Positions 1-8,992 of a stretch of DNA of 16,403 nt are shown in pieces (position 1 is the first letter of the stretch; every line of letters begins with the position of its first letter). Below the pieces are notes generated by a model. The model was given only the letters and a program-made list of their open reading frames with translations, made no database searches and had not been told where the DNA came from. A program made the position numbers and the translations under genes. Location of the stretch: the NCBI GenBank assembly GCA_001829505.1, contig MIBK01000057.1, forward strand, positions 1-16,403. The letters run 5' to 3'. The DNA is from Spirochaetes bacterium RBG_16_67_19. GTDB lineage: Bacteria; Spirochaetota; Spirochaetia; SZUA-6; DRHE01.

Positions 1-189
1 GCCATCCAGGTGGTCAAGGCCCAGGTGCCGCAGGCCGAGCTCCTGCGCTACTCCATCGACCTGCGCTCCATGACCTCCGGCACCGCCTCCTTCGAGGTGG
101 AGTTCGACCACTACAGCCCGATCGCGGGGAAGGTGGCCGAAAGCGTGATCGCCGCCGCCAAGGCGGCCAAGGAAGCCGAGAAGGAATAA
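1..189 (+). CDS. fusA: Elongation factor G, C-terminal fragment (5' end outside window)
   Basis: The reading frame is open from base 1 to a TAA at 187-189 and gives the last 62 residues of a larger protein. It matches EF-G domain V, the part of this ribosomal translocase GTPase that contacts the ribosome near the end of the protein. The visible signature is VPQAEL, then RYSIDLRSMTSGTASF, then EFDHY, which aligns with the family pattern VP-x-x-E-M-x-x-Y-x-T-x-L-R-S-x-T-x-G and the following FDHY. It ends in a charged Ala/Lys/Glu tail (AAAKAAKEAEKE). The RSMTSGTASF wording differs from the canonical RSxTQGR form, so it may be a second EF-G paralogue (fusA2 type) rather than the main factor; the GTPase domain that would decide this is outside the window. 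Its stop lies 4 bases from the stop of the convergent gene at 194-601. Confidence 0.85.
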   Translation, partial: AIQVVKAQVPQAELLRYSIDLRSMTSGTASFEVEFDHYSPIAGKVAESVIAAAKAAKEAEKE

Positions 190-193
190 GGGC

Positions 194-601
194 TTAGAGG
201 AACAGGGCTCCCGGCAGCAGGAAGTGCAGGATGGCCACCACGATGCCGACGAAGCCCAGCGGCACGCGGTAGGCCAGCGCCGCGCGCTCCAACCGCCCCA
301 TCGGCGGCAGGTCGGACTTTTCCCGCACCACGTGCAGCAGGAGGCTGGCCCCCATGGCCATCCCAAGCAGCGCCGGGATCAGGTCCCCCACCACCGGCAC
401 GTCGGCGGCCGAGGAGCGGATCAGCAGCTTCAGGAAACCCACCGCCGCCGCCAGCACGCCGATGCTGGCCTGCCAGGCGCGCCGGGAAAGCAGCTCACGG
501 AAGGGAACGAAGACGGTGAAGCGGCCCGCCAGATATTCCGAGGCCAGCGCCGCCCCGGCCAGGATGTTGGCCAGGATCGACAGGAAGTAGAACTGCAGCA
601 T
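194..601 (-). CDS. Small multi-pass membrane protein of unknown function
   Basis: The frame encodes 135 residues from ATG at 601 (MLQFYFLSILANILAGAALA) to TAA at 194-196. Four hydrophobic stretches are visible: near the N-terminus, two in the middle (around ASIGVLAAAVGFLKLLI and LIPALLGMAMGASLLLHVV) and one at the C-terminus (VGIVVAILHFLLPGALFL). It is therefore probably an inner-membrane protein with about four spans. I recognise no catalytic motif or named family. The open frame extends 15 codons upstream of 601, but that extension overlaps a good promoter (TATAGT at 613-608), so the ATG at 601 is chosen. It stands alone: the upstream minus-strand gene ends 101 bases away behind a strong inverted repeat, and the EF-G gene converges from the other side. 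Coding status is well supported by the codon pattern; function is unknown. Confidence 0.72.
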   Translation of the reverse strand: MLQFYFLSILANILAGAALASEYLAGRFTVFVPFRELLSRRAWQASIGVLAAAVGFLKLLIRSSAADVPVVGDLIPALLGMAMGASLLLHVVREKSDLPPMGRLERAALAYRVPLGFVGIVVAILHFLLPGALFL

Positions 602-607
602 CGCCCC

Positions 608-637
608 ACTATACCCCCGGGCGCCGGCCGGCGGCAA
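608..637 (-). promoter_or_regulatory. Candidate sigma-70-type promoter for the 194-601 gene, giving a near-leaderless mRNA
   Basis: Read on the minus strand, TTGCCG (637-632) is followed by an 18-base spacer and TATAGT (613-608). Only six bases (607-602) separate the -10 box from the ATG at 601. A start site at the usual distance of about seven bases would fall on or next to the A of the ATG, leaving no room for a ribosome-binding site. The -35 box matches TTGACA weakly; the -10 box matches TATAAT in five of six positions. Confidence 0.55.
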
Positions 638-639
638 GC

Positions 640-703
640 GGCGCAAGAGCGCGGCCTTCGGCTAACCTGCCGCGCAGCGGCCCTTTAGCCGCGCTCTTGC
701 GCC
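640..703. repeat. Perfect 16-bp inverted repeat, possible factor-independent terminator or insulator
   Basis: Bases 640-655 (GGCGCAAGAGCGCGGC) are the exact reverse complement of 688-703 (GCCGCGCTCTTGCGCC), around a 32-base loop. The loop holds a second small stem (CCGC 670-673 with GCGG 677-680). It also offers a competing pairing of GGCTAA 660-665 with TTAGCC 685-690, which shares three bases with the outer arm. The right arm touches the last base of the stop codon of the 703-1275 gene, and the left arm ends two bases before the -35 box of the next gene. No T-run follows on the minus strand, so it is not a classical intrinsic terminator. The position suggests 3'-end formation or protection, or insulation of the downstream promoter. 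Confidence 0.7.
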
Positions 704-1275
704 TACCGGCGGAAATCGCGCCCCAGGGTCCGCCGGCGGTCCCCGAGCTGGAGCTCGGCCCGCACCCGGGTCGCGCTCTGCAGCGGGAGCGCCTCCCCCA
801 CCGTGACCTCCCCGCCCGGAGAAACGGGCAGCACCGCTTCCTTTGATACCGCCTCCCCGCCGGGCTCCAGCAGGAAGCGCACGGTGAAGCGCTCCGCGGA
901 TATCCGCGGTCCCGGCCGTCCCGCGTAGCGCAGGCTCAAGGTCACGTAAACGCTCTCCTCGAACGGCATGGCCTGCAGCCTGGCCTCGAAGGGTCCGATC
1001 CGGGCGCGATCCCCCGGATTGCCCAGCAGCAGGAGGCCCACCAGGGCCACGGCCAGGACGAGGGCCACGTTCAACAACAGCAGGCGATAAGTCCGATTCC
1101 GGAGAAAGGATCCGGCGCCGGCGCTTTGGCCGCCGGCACTCCGGTTCGGCGCAGTCCCGCGGGACAAGCGCTCTTCCTGGTCGTAGCGGAACTCCAGCTC
1201 CCGGTGAGCGTTCCGGCGCACTACCAAGCGGGGGGCGGCGGGTTTCCGCCCGCCTTTAGGCCTATCCTCAGGCAT
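703..1275 (-). CDS. Single-pass membrane protein of unknown function
   Basis: This frame encodes 190 residues from ATG at 1275 to TAG at 703-705. The N-terminal ~65 residues are basic and probably cytoplasmic; they include the stretch HRELEFRYDQEERLSRG. One transmembrane helix follows at about residues 67-89 (YRLLLLNVALVLAVALVGLLLL). The C-terminal ~100 residues look like a beta-rich extracytoplasmic domain (FEESVYVTLSLRYAG, AERFTVRFLLEPGG). I cannot name the family. The start overlaps the end of nnr by 8 bases (ATGCCTGA), with a weak AAGGAT Shine-Dalgarno-like element in front, so it is probably translated by coupling with nnr. Third-position G/C is somewhat lower than in neighbouring genes at the N-terminus, but no internal start is more convincing. 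Function is unknown. Confidence 0.68.
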   Translation of the reverse strand: MPEDRPKGGRKPAAPRLVVRRNAHRELEFRYDQEERLSRGTAPNRSAGGQSAGAGSFLRNRTYRLLLLNVALVLAVALVGLLLLGNPGDRARIGPFEARLQAMPFEESVYVTLSLRYAGRPGPRISAERFTVRFLLEPGGEAVSKEAVLPVSPGGEVTVGEALPLQSATRVRAELQLGDRRRTLGRDFRR

Positions 1276-2770
1276 CGCGGCGATCCTTCACCAGCAAAGA
1301 TACGTAAGGCAGCAGGTCCTCGGCCAGGAAATACCCCCGCTCGCGGTAGGCCAGCTCCCCGGCGCGGGCGTGCAGCAAGGCCCCGAGGCGGGCCGCGGCC
1401 AGAGGCGTCAGGCCCCCGGCGGCCAGACCTCCGATAATCCCGGCCAGCACGTCCCCGCTGCCTCCCGTGGCCAGGGCCGGATTCATGCCGTCCAGGATCC
1501 AGTACCGGCCGTCGGGGGAGGCCACGTAGCTGCAATGCCCCTTCAGAAGTATCACCGCCTCCAACCGCGCACTCCACGACAGCAGCGGCGGCAGCGGGTC
1601 GGCCAGCAGCTCCGGTACCTGGAGGCCGGCCAGGCGGGCGAACTCGCCCGGGTGCGGCGTCAGCACCCAGCGGCCGCTCAGGCGGGGCGCGGGCAGCCCC
1701 CCCAGCAGGGTGATGCCGTCCGCGTCCAGCACCCCGGGGAGCCCGAGCGCCAGCAGCCGGCCCAGCCACCCGGCCCGTTCCGCCCCCAGCCCCCAGCCCG
1801 GGCCCACCAGCAACGCGCTGTAACGGCCGGGCTGAAAGCCCCGCGGGAGGTCGAAGTCCCAGGGCCGGACCATCACCGACTGGAAACGGCGCAGGGCCGG
1901 AGCGTACAGGTTGCGGTCCAGGAACAGGGTGGTCAGGCCGGCGCGGCTGCGCGCCGCCGCCGTGGAGGCCAGCCAGGCCGCTCCGGTGGTGCCCTCGGCG
2001 CCGGCGAATACGGCCAGGTGCCCCCGCCTGCCTTTGTGCGCGTCGCGCGGGAGGGGCAGGAGATCCCGCAGGACCTCCTCATCCAGCATCTGCCCCGGGA
2101 TGTCCGGCGCCTCCGTCAACTCCGGGGGAAAAACCCCGGGAACCACCGCGATCTGGCCGCAGAAGGGCCGGACCAGGGGCAGATAGAGGCACAGCTTGGG
2201 CAGCCCGATGGTCAGGGTAAGCTCCGCCTCCACCGCCGGGTAGCCCTGGCGGAAGGCGTCCCCCACGCCGCTGGGCAGGTCCACGGCCAGCACCCGGCCG
2301 GAGGAAGCGTTCACGAGCCGGATCAGGGCGTCCAGCGGCGGCCTGGCCGCTCCCGTCAGCCCCGTGCCCGCCAGGCCGTCCACCAGCCAGGCCGCCCGGG
2401 CCAGAAGGTCCTCCACCCGCGCGGCTTCGGCGGGGAAGCGCAGGATCTGGAGGCCCAGGGCTTCGCAGATGGCCAGGTGCCGGCCGGCCGGGCTGTCGGC
2501 TTCCGGCTCGCCGGCCATCACGACCGACGCCGCGCGATGTCCGTCCAGCAAGCACTGGCGGGCCATTACCAGCGCGTCCCCGCCGTTGTTCCCGCGCCCC
2601 GCCAGGAACACCACCGTCCCGGCGGGCCTGCCCCCGTCCCAAAGCCGCTGGGCGGCCAGGCGCCAGGCCGACAGGCCGGCGTCCTCCATGAGCACCAGCG
2701 AGGGCAGACGGAAACGCTCCTGGGCCAGGCGGTCGATGAGGGCCGCCCGGGCGCAGTCAACCGCCTTCAC
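1268..2770 (-). CDS. nnr: Bifunctional NAD(P)H-hydrate epimerase / ADP-dependent NAD(P)H-hydrate dehydratase
   Basis: This 500-residue fused enzyme repairs damaged NADH and NADPH in the cytoplasm. The epimerase half interconverts R- and S-NAD(P)H hydrate, and the dehydratase half uses ADP to restore NAD(P)H from the S form. The N-terminal YjeF_N domain (about 1-215) shows LMEDAG at 27-32 and the binding loop GRGNNGGD at 58-65, followed by DLPSGVG. The C-terminal carbohydrate-kinase-like domain (about 235-495) shows HKGRRGHLAVFAG, LTPHPGEFARL, LLKGH and the nucleotide/catalytic motif ATGGSGDVLAG at 434-444, with the probable catalytic Asp at 440. The length fits the fused Nnr family. The start is GTG at 2770, with AGGAGG just upstream, inside the last 14 bases of the lipoprotein gene. 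An 8-base overlap joins it to the next gene, so all three should be one transcript. Confidence 0.95.
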   Translation of the reverse strand: MKAVDCARAALIDRLAQERFRLPSLVLMEDAGLSAWRLAAQRLWDGGRPAGTVVFLAGRGNNGGDALVMARQCLLDGHRAASVVMAGEPEADSPAGRHLAICEALGLQILRFPAEAARVEDLLARAAWLVDGLAGTGLTGAARPPLDALIRLVNASSGRVLAVDLPSGVGDAFRQGYPAVEAELTLTIGLPKLCLYLPLVRPFCGQIAVVPGVFPPELTEAPDIPGQMLDEEVLRDLLPLPRDAHKGRRGHLAVFAGAEGTTGAAWLASTAAARSRAGLTTLFLDRNLYAPALRRFQSVMVRPWDFDLPRGFQPGRYSALLVGPGWGLGAERAGWLGRLLALGLPGVLDADGITLLGGLPAPRLSGRWVLTPHPGEFARLAGLQVPELLADPLPPLLSWSARLEAVILLKGHCSYVASPDGRYWILDGMNPALATGGSGDVLAGIIGGLAAGGLTPLAAARLGALLHARAGELAYRERGYFLAEDLLPYVSLLVKDRRDA

Positions 2771-3989
2771 CCGCCTCCTCTTTCGTCAGCCGGTCGCTCC
2801 GCCACCAGACGATGCGCGCGCGGTACTCCTCGGCCAGCAGGCCGTAGATGATCCCCTCGGCGGAGAGGTTCAGGACCTTGAGGTACAGCTCGGAGTCCTC
2901 CATGACCAGGTTGCGACGCGCCAGCGGGCGGCCGGACCGGTCCAGGACCAGCAGGCGGAACAGGTTGGCATCCTCGCGGCGCAGCAGGAAGAACTCGCCC
3001 CGGGTGTTGACGCCCAGAAGCTCGTAGGAGGGGGGCAGCAGCTCCTCGGCCTGGCTGCCGGCGGCCGCCTGGCGGTCCGCATCCGCGGGCACGTCGAGGG
3101 AATCCCCGTAGCTCCCGCTCCGGGCGTCGATGCGGTAGATGCGGGTGAGATAGCCCCGGGAAGGATCGCCGGCGGCGGCCTGCGGATCATGGTAGTACAG
3201 CACCGCGTAGAGGATGCGCCGTTCCAGATCCGGAACCAGCCTGCCCAGCGAGGGGGTGGCGGCGGGGGCTTCGGCCAGGGGGGGCAGGCTGGCCGGCTCC
3301 AGGGTGAGCTGGTGCTGCAGGGCCCCGGCGGGGGAATACCAGTAGACCAGCCAGGTGCGCGGGGTGCGGCTGACCACTACCAGCTCGTCGCGCCCCGTGA
3401 CGTACAGGCTCTCGATGTAGGGGAAGGGAGTCCCCCCCACCCCTTCCTGGCCGATGAAGTCCTCCAGCTTGCCGTGGCGGTCGAAGCGCAGGACCACCCG
3501 CGACAGCAGCACCCCCAGCCTCCGGTCGGTCACCTGGCGCTCCGGTCCCACCGTATCCTCCAGGTACAGGCGCTTGCCGGAATCCACGGCCAGCTCGCCG
3601 ATACGGGCCAGGGGGTAGGACACCGCCTTGCGGGTGACCGCCAGGCTGTCGGAGCTTTCGGCGCTGAACGACACCGGGGGGGGATTGGACTGCGGGTTGT
3701 ACAGCAGGAAGATCAGGTCGCCGTAGGAGGACAGCTCCATGACCTTGGAGCTGCTGGAGTTGGCCAGGTAGAACAGGCCGTCGCGCATATAGATGCCGAT
3801 CTTCTGGGCGTAGCCCAGGCCCCGCGGCTGGAAAAGGTCGAGCTGGTTGTCCATCTTGCCGATGCCCAGGCTGAACAGCTCCTCCCGGGGCAGCTCTTCC
3901 ACCGCCGTCGGCCGGCAGGAGGCCAGCCCCAGGAGAGCCAGGGCGGCCCAGAGAGCCAGGAAGCGCGTCGCGCGGGGTTTTTCCTTCAT
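2757..3989 (-). CDS. Lipoprotein with beta-propeller-like repeats (resembles spirochaete LIC_12708 family)
   Basis: The 410-residue protein starts with a lipoprotein signal: basic MKEKPRATR, a hydrophobic core, and lipobox LASC with the acylated Cys at 25. The mature part repeats a pattern of short strands with small turns, for example YMRDGLFYLANSSSSKV, ELAVDSGKRLYLED, YVTGRDELVVVSR and LGVNTRGEFFLLRRED. This is typical of NHL/six-bladed beta-propeller folds. No catalytic residues are apparent; a membrane-tethered scaffold or binding role is likely but not shown. From memory it resembles the spirochaete group named after Leptospira LIC_12708; I could not check this. It is the first gene of an operon with nnr (14-base overlap) and is transcribed divergently from secA, with a strong promoter at 4039-4010. 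No Shine-Dalgarno element is visible in the short leader. Confidence 0.78.
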   Translation of the reverse strand: MKEKPRATRFLALWAALALLGLASCRPTAVEELPREELFSLGIGKMDNQLDLFQPRGLGYAQKIGIYMRDGLFYLANSSSSKVMELSSYGDLIFLLYNPQSNPPPVSFSAESSDSLAVTRKAVSYPLARIGELAVDSGKRLYLEDTVGPERQVTDRRLGVLLSRVVLRFDRHGKLEDFIGQEGVGGTPFPYIESLYVTGRDELVVVSRTPRTWLVYWYSPAGALQHQLTLEPASLPPLAEAPAATPSLGRLVPDLERRILYAVLYYHDPQAAAGDPSRGYLTRIYRIDARSGSYGDSLDVPADADRQAAAGSQAEELLPPSYELLGVNTRGEFFLLRREDANLFRLLVLDRSGRPLARRNLVMEDSELYLKVLNLSAEGIIYGLLAEEYRARIVWWRSDRLTKEEAGEGG

Positions 3990-4009
3990 GGGCGGTCGCG
4001 GGTTGGCCC

Positions 4010-4039
4010 ACTATACACTCCCGCTTCCGCGGGTGTCAA
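4010..4039 (-). promoter_or_regulatory. Promoter of the lipoprotein-nnr operon
   Basis: On the minus strand a perfect TTGACA (4039-4034) is followed by 18 bases and TATAGT (4015-4010), one mismatch from TATAAT. The predicted start is near 4003, giving a leader of about 14 bases to the ATG at 3989 with no evident ribosome-binding site. The -35 box is one base away from the -35 box of the divergent secA promoter, so both hexamers lie within the near-palindrome at 4034-4046. Confidence 0.72.
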
Positions 4040-4040
4040 C

Positions 4041-4070
4041 TTGACCCTCCCTTGCCTAGATGGCTACACT
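4041..4070 (+). promoter_or_regulatory. Promoter of secA, giving a leaderless mRNA
   Basis: TTGACC (4041-4046), an 18-base spacer and TACACT (4065-4070) form a sigma-70-type promoter. The ATG at 4078 is eight bases past the -10 box, so transcription would begin at or beside the initiator codon. The other upstream ATG in frame (4060) lies inside this promoter. Spacer length and the distance to the ATG closely match the promoter of the 194-601 gene. Confidence 0.65.
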
Positions 4071-4077
4071 TCAAGCC

Positions 4078-6858
<2,781 letters not shown>

Positions 6859-6883
6859 AGGCCGGGCGACGCCGGCTGCCGGC

Positions 6884-7966
6884 TCAAGCCCCGATAGTGC
6901 GCAGGTAACGCAGGCTTCCGCCGAAGCCGTACAGGGCGGCCAGGATCGTGCCCGCGGTGCCCAGGCCGAAGAGGATGCGCCCGACGACCTGGAACAACCC
7001 CGAGGAAAGCAGGCCGAACAGGATGCCCAGCAGCACCGGCCCGCGCAGCACCAGCAGGCCCAGCAGGCCCGAGGTGTAGGCGGCCGCGGCGGGGGCGTCG
7101 GACGGCAGGCGCCGCAACCAGAGCCCCAGGCGCACGGTGGCCCCCAGGTAGCCCAGGTAGGCCAGCAGCAGCACCGCCACCGCCAGGAAGGGGATCACCA
7201 CGATGCCCAGGATCGTGGCCACCAGCAGGGCCGCTGCCAGGGGGAGCAGGAAAATCGCCAGCACCAGGTACAGCACGGCCCCCTTCCAGTGGGAGGCCAG
7301 GGACCCTGCCAGACCGGCCAGATGCTGGCGGCCGAAATGCACGGCCAGGAACAGGACCAGCAGGTACAGCACGATCCCGAAAGCCTGCACCAGGAAGCGG
7401 AAAGTGGCCGCCGAATCGCCGGAGGAGAGCAGGCGCAGCAGGGGAATCTTGATGTTGGGCAGGCTGTACTTGTTGCCCCGGATCAGCGCGCCCTGCTGGG
7501 CCCGCACCACCCCGCCGAGGGCCACCACGTTTCCGGTGACCACGGCCCGCGGCTCCAGGAGCACGTCCGCGCCGAAGGTCCAGACGTCCCCGTGCACGGT
7601 CCCGGCCACCGTGACCCTGCCGCCCACGGAAATCACGTCCCCCTGCTTCTGCCCGGTGATGCGCACTGGCCTGCCGACCTGCAGGCCGGAAGGGGAAAGC
7701 AGGGACAGCCCGTTCAGGGCCAGTGTAAGGCGCTGCCTGCCGGAGGAGAACTCCACCCGGATGGGGAAGAGGCTCCAGGTGCGGGGAGTGCCCCCGCCGC
7801 GCTCCAGCAGCCCGAAGGCGATGCGGGCGCTGCCCTCCGCGGTGTCGATTTCCAGCACGCCGGGCTCCAGCACGTAGCGCGCACCGCCGGAAGCCGGCTG
7901 CCCGTAAGAGCGCAGGATGGTGAACAGGGCCAGCAGGCCCATGACGGCGAAAACGATCTTCTTCAC
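6884..7966 (-). CDS. Membrane protein with bactofilin-like beta-helix domain
   Basis: This 360-residue protein starts at GTG 7966, behind a good GAGGGAG ribosome-binding site. An N-terminal signal sequence (about 1-22) is followed by an extracytoplasmic beta-rich part. Residues 97-164 then show short repeated turns of the polymer-forming-cytoskeletal (bactofilin/DUF583) type: ITGQKQGDVISVGGRVTVAG, TVHGDVWTFGADV, AVVTGNVVALGGVV. The C-terminal half holds about five transmembrane helices (roughly 191-211, 230-252, 253-275, 300-323, 326-346). Unlike classical cytoplasmic bactofilins, the helix is predicted outside the membrane and has only a few rungs, so filament formation is uncertain. It follows two M23 peptidase genes, 18 bases after the second one stops, which suggests a role in positioning or organising cell-wall hydrolysis. 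That role is inference. Confidence 0.75.
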   Translation of the reverse strand: MKKIVFAVMGLLALFTILRSYGQPASGGARYVLEPGVLEIDTAEGSARIAFGLLERGGGTPRTWSLFPIRVEFSSGRQRLTLALNGLSLLSPSGLQVGRPVRITGQKQGDVISVGGRVTVAGTVHGDVWTFGADVLLEPRAVVTGNVVALGGVVRAQQGALIRGNKYSLPNIKIPLLRLLSSGDSAATFRFLVQAFGIVLYLLVLFLAVHFGRQHLAGLAGSLASHWKGAVLYLVLAIFLLPLAAALLVATILGIVVIPFLAVAVLLLAYLGYLGATVRLGLWLRRLPSDAPAAAAYTSGLLGLLVLRGPVLLGILFGLLSSGLFQVVGRILFGLGTAGTILAALYGFGGSLRYLRTIGA

Positions 7967-7984
7967 GTCTCTCCCTCGCTTCCT

Positions 7985-8980
7985 CTAGCGGTGCGTGCTC
8001 AAAAGGCCCGTGGTGTTGATCGGGCGCCCGGACTTGCGCACCTCGAAGTGCAGGTGCGGCCCCGTGGCCTTCCCGCTGGAGCCCACCAGGCCGATGCGCT
8101 GCCCGCGGGCCACCGCGGCGCCCGGCCTGACCAGGGCCTGCTGAAGGTGGCCGTACACCGTGCTGTAGCCGATCTGGTGGCGGACCATGACGTACAGCCC
8201 CAGCACCGGGTCCTCGGCCACGATCGTGACCTTCCCGTCCAGGGCGGCGCGCACCGGACTGCCCGCCGGGGCGGCGATGTCCACGCCCCGATGGAACTGG
8301 AGCACCGCGGTGAAGGGATCCTGGCGGTAGCCGTAGGCCGAGCTGGTCCAGCCCAGGACCGGCCGCAGGAAGGCGGTCCCGATCACCACGCTGCGCTCGA
8401 TGCCGTGATGCTGCACCCCCGGGAAAAACAGCGGCTGCCCCTGCCGCACCTCCGCGGCCCCCAGGCGGTTGACCCCCAGGACCGCCTCCAGGGGCACCCC
8501 CTGCCTGTCGCACATCCTGGCCAGATCGGCTTCGGCCGGCAGGTAGATGCCATCCTGATTGGGCACCAGGATCTCCTCGCCCACCCGCACCAGGTGCACT
8601 CCGCTGCCCCAGTGCCGGTTCAGCGAGGCCACCGTGTCCAGGTCCAGGCCCAGGCGTTCCGCGATGCCCGACAGGGTATCCCCCTCCTTGATCACGTAGC
8701 GCTTGACATCCAAAGGCAGGACCGCCACGCCGGCTCCGCCGACCGACTGCCCGGCGGCGGCCCCGGCTAGATTATCGGCAGCGGCGGCTTTGGCCGCGAG
8801 CAGGCTGCGGTAGCCCCAGTCCCGCGGGTAGTACAGGAAGTTCGTCCTCTCGCGGTAGCCCTGGACCAGGGTGAGCACCGTCGCCGCCAGGGCGATGGAG
8901 AGGATCGCGGAGCCCAGCCAGGTTCCGCGTTTCAGCCTTCCAGCCCGGCGTCGCAGCACCTTGGCGAATTCCTGCAGCAT
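7985..8980 (-). CDS. Membrane-anchored LysM / M23 family metallopeptidase
   Basis: The 331-residue protein is predicted to cut peptidoglycan cross-bridges or stem peptides outside the inner membrane. A basic N-terminus and one transmembrane helix (about 23-40) anchor it. One clear LysM domain lies at about 95-140 (YVIKEGDTLSGIAERLGL to VGEEILVPN), and a degenerate LysM-like segment at about 145-187. The M23/LytM domain (about 212-320) keeps the metal and catalytic residues: HRGVD (His230, Asp234), GHL (His278) and HLHFE (His309, His311), so it should be active. The ATG at 8980 has no clear ribosome-binding site but lies 12 bases after the stop of the upstream M23 gene, consistent with coupled translation. 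It is the second gene of a three-gene minus-strand operon. Confidence 0.93.
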   Translation of the reverse strand: MLQEFAKVLRRRAGRLKRGTWLGSAILSIALAATVLTLVQGYRERTNFLYYPRDWGYRSLLAAKAAAADNLAGAAAGQSVGGAGVAVLPLDVKRYVIKEGDTLSGIAERLGLDLDTVASLNRHWGSGVHLVRVGEEILVPNQDGIYLPAEADLARMCDRQGVPLEAVLGVNRLGAAEVRQGQPLFFPGVQHHGIERSVVIGTAFLRPVLGWTSSAYGYRQDPFTAVLQFHRGVDIAAPAGSPVRAALDGKVTIVAEDPVLGLYVMVRHQIGYSTVYGHLQQALVRPGAAVARGQRIGLVGSSGKATGPHLHFEVRKSGRPINTTGLLSTHR

Positions 8981-8992
8981 GCGGCTACGAGC

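Noticed and set aside
6859..6883. GCCGGC repeats in the gap between secA and the convergent membrane-protein gene as a possible terminator
   Set aside because: Only a five-base stem (GCCGG-CTG-CCGGC) forms and there is no T-run; such motifs are frequent by chance here.
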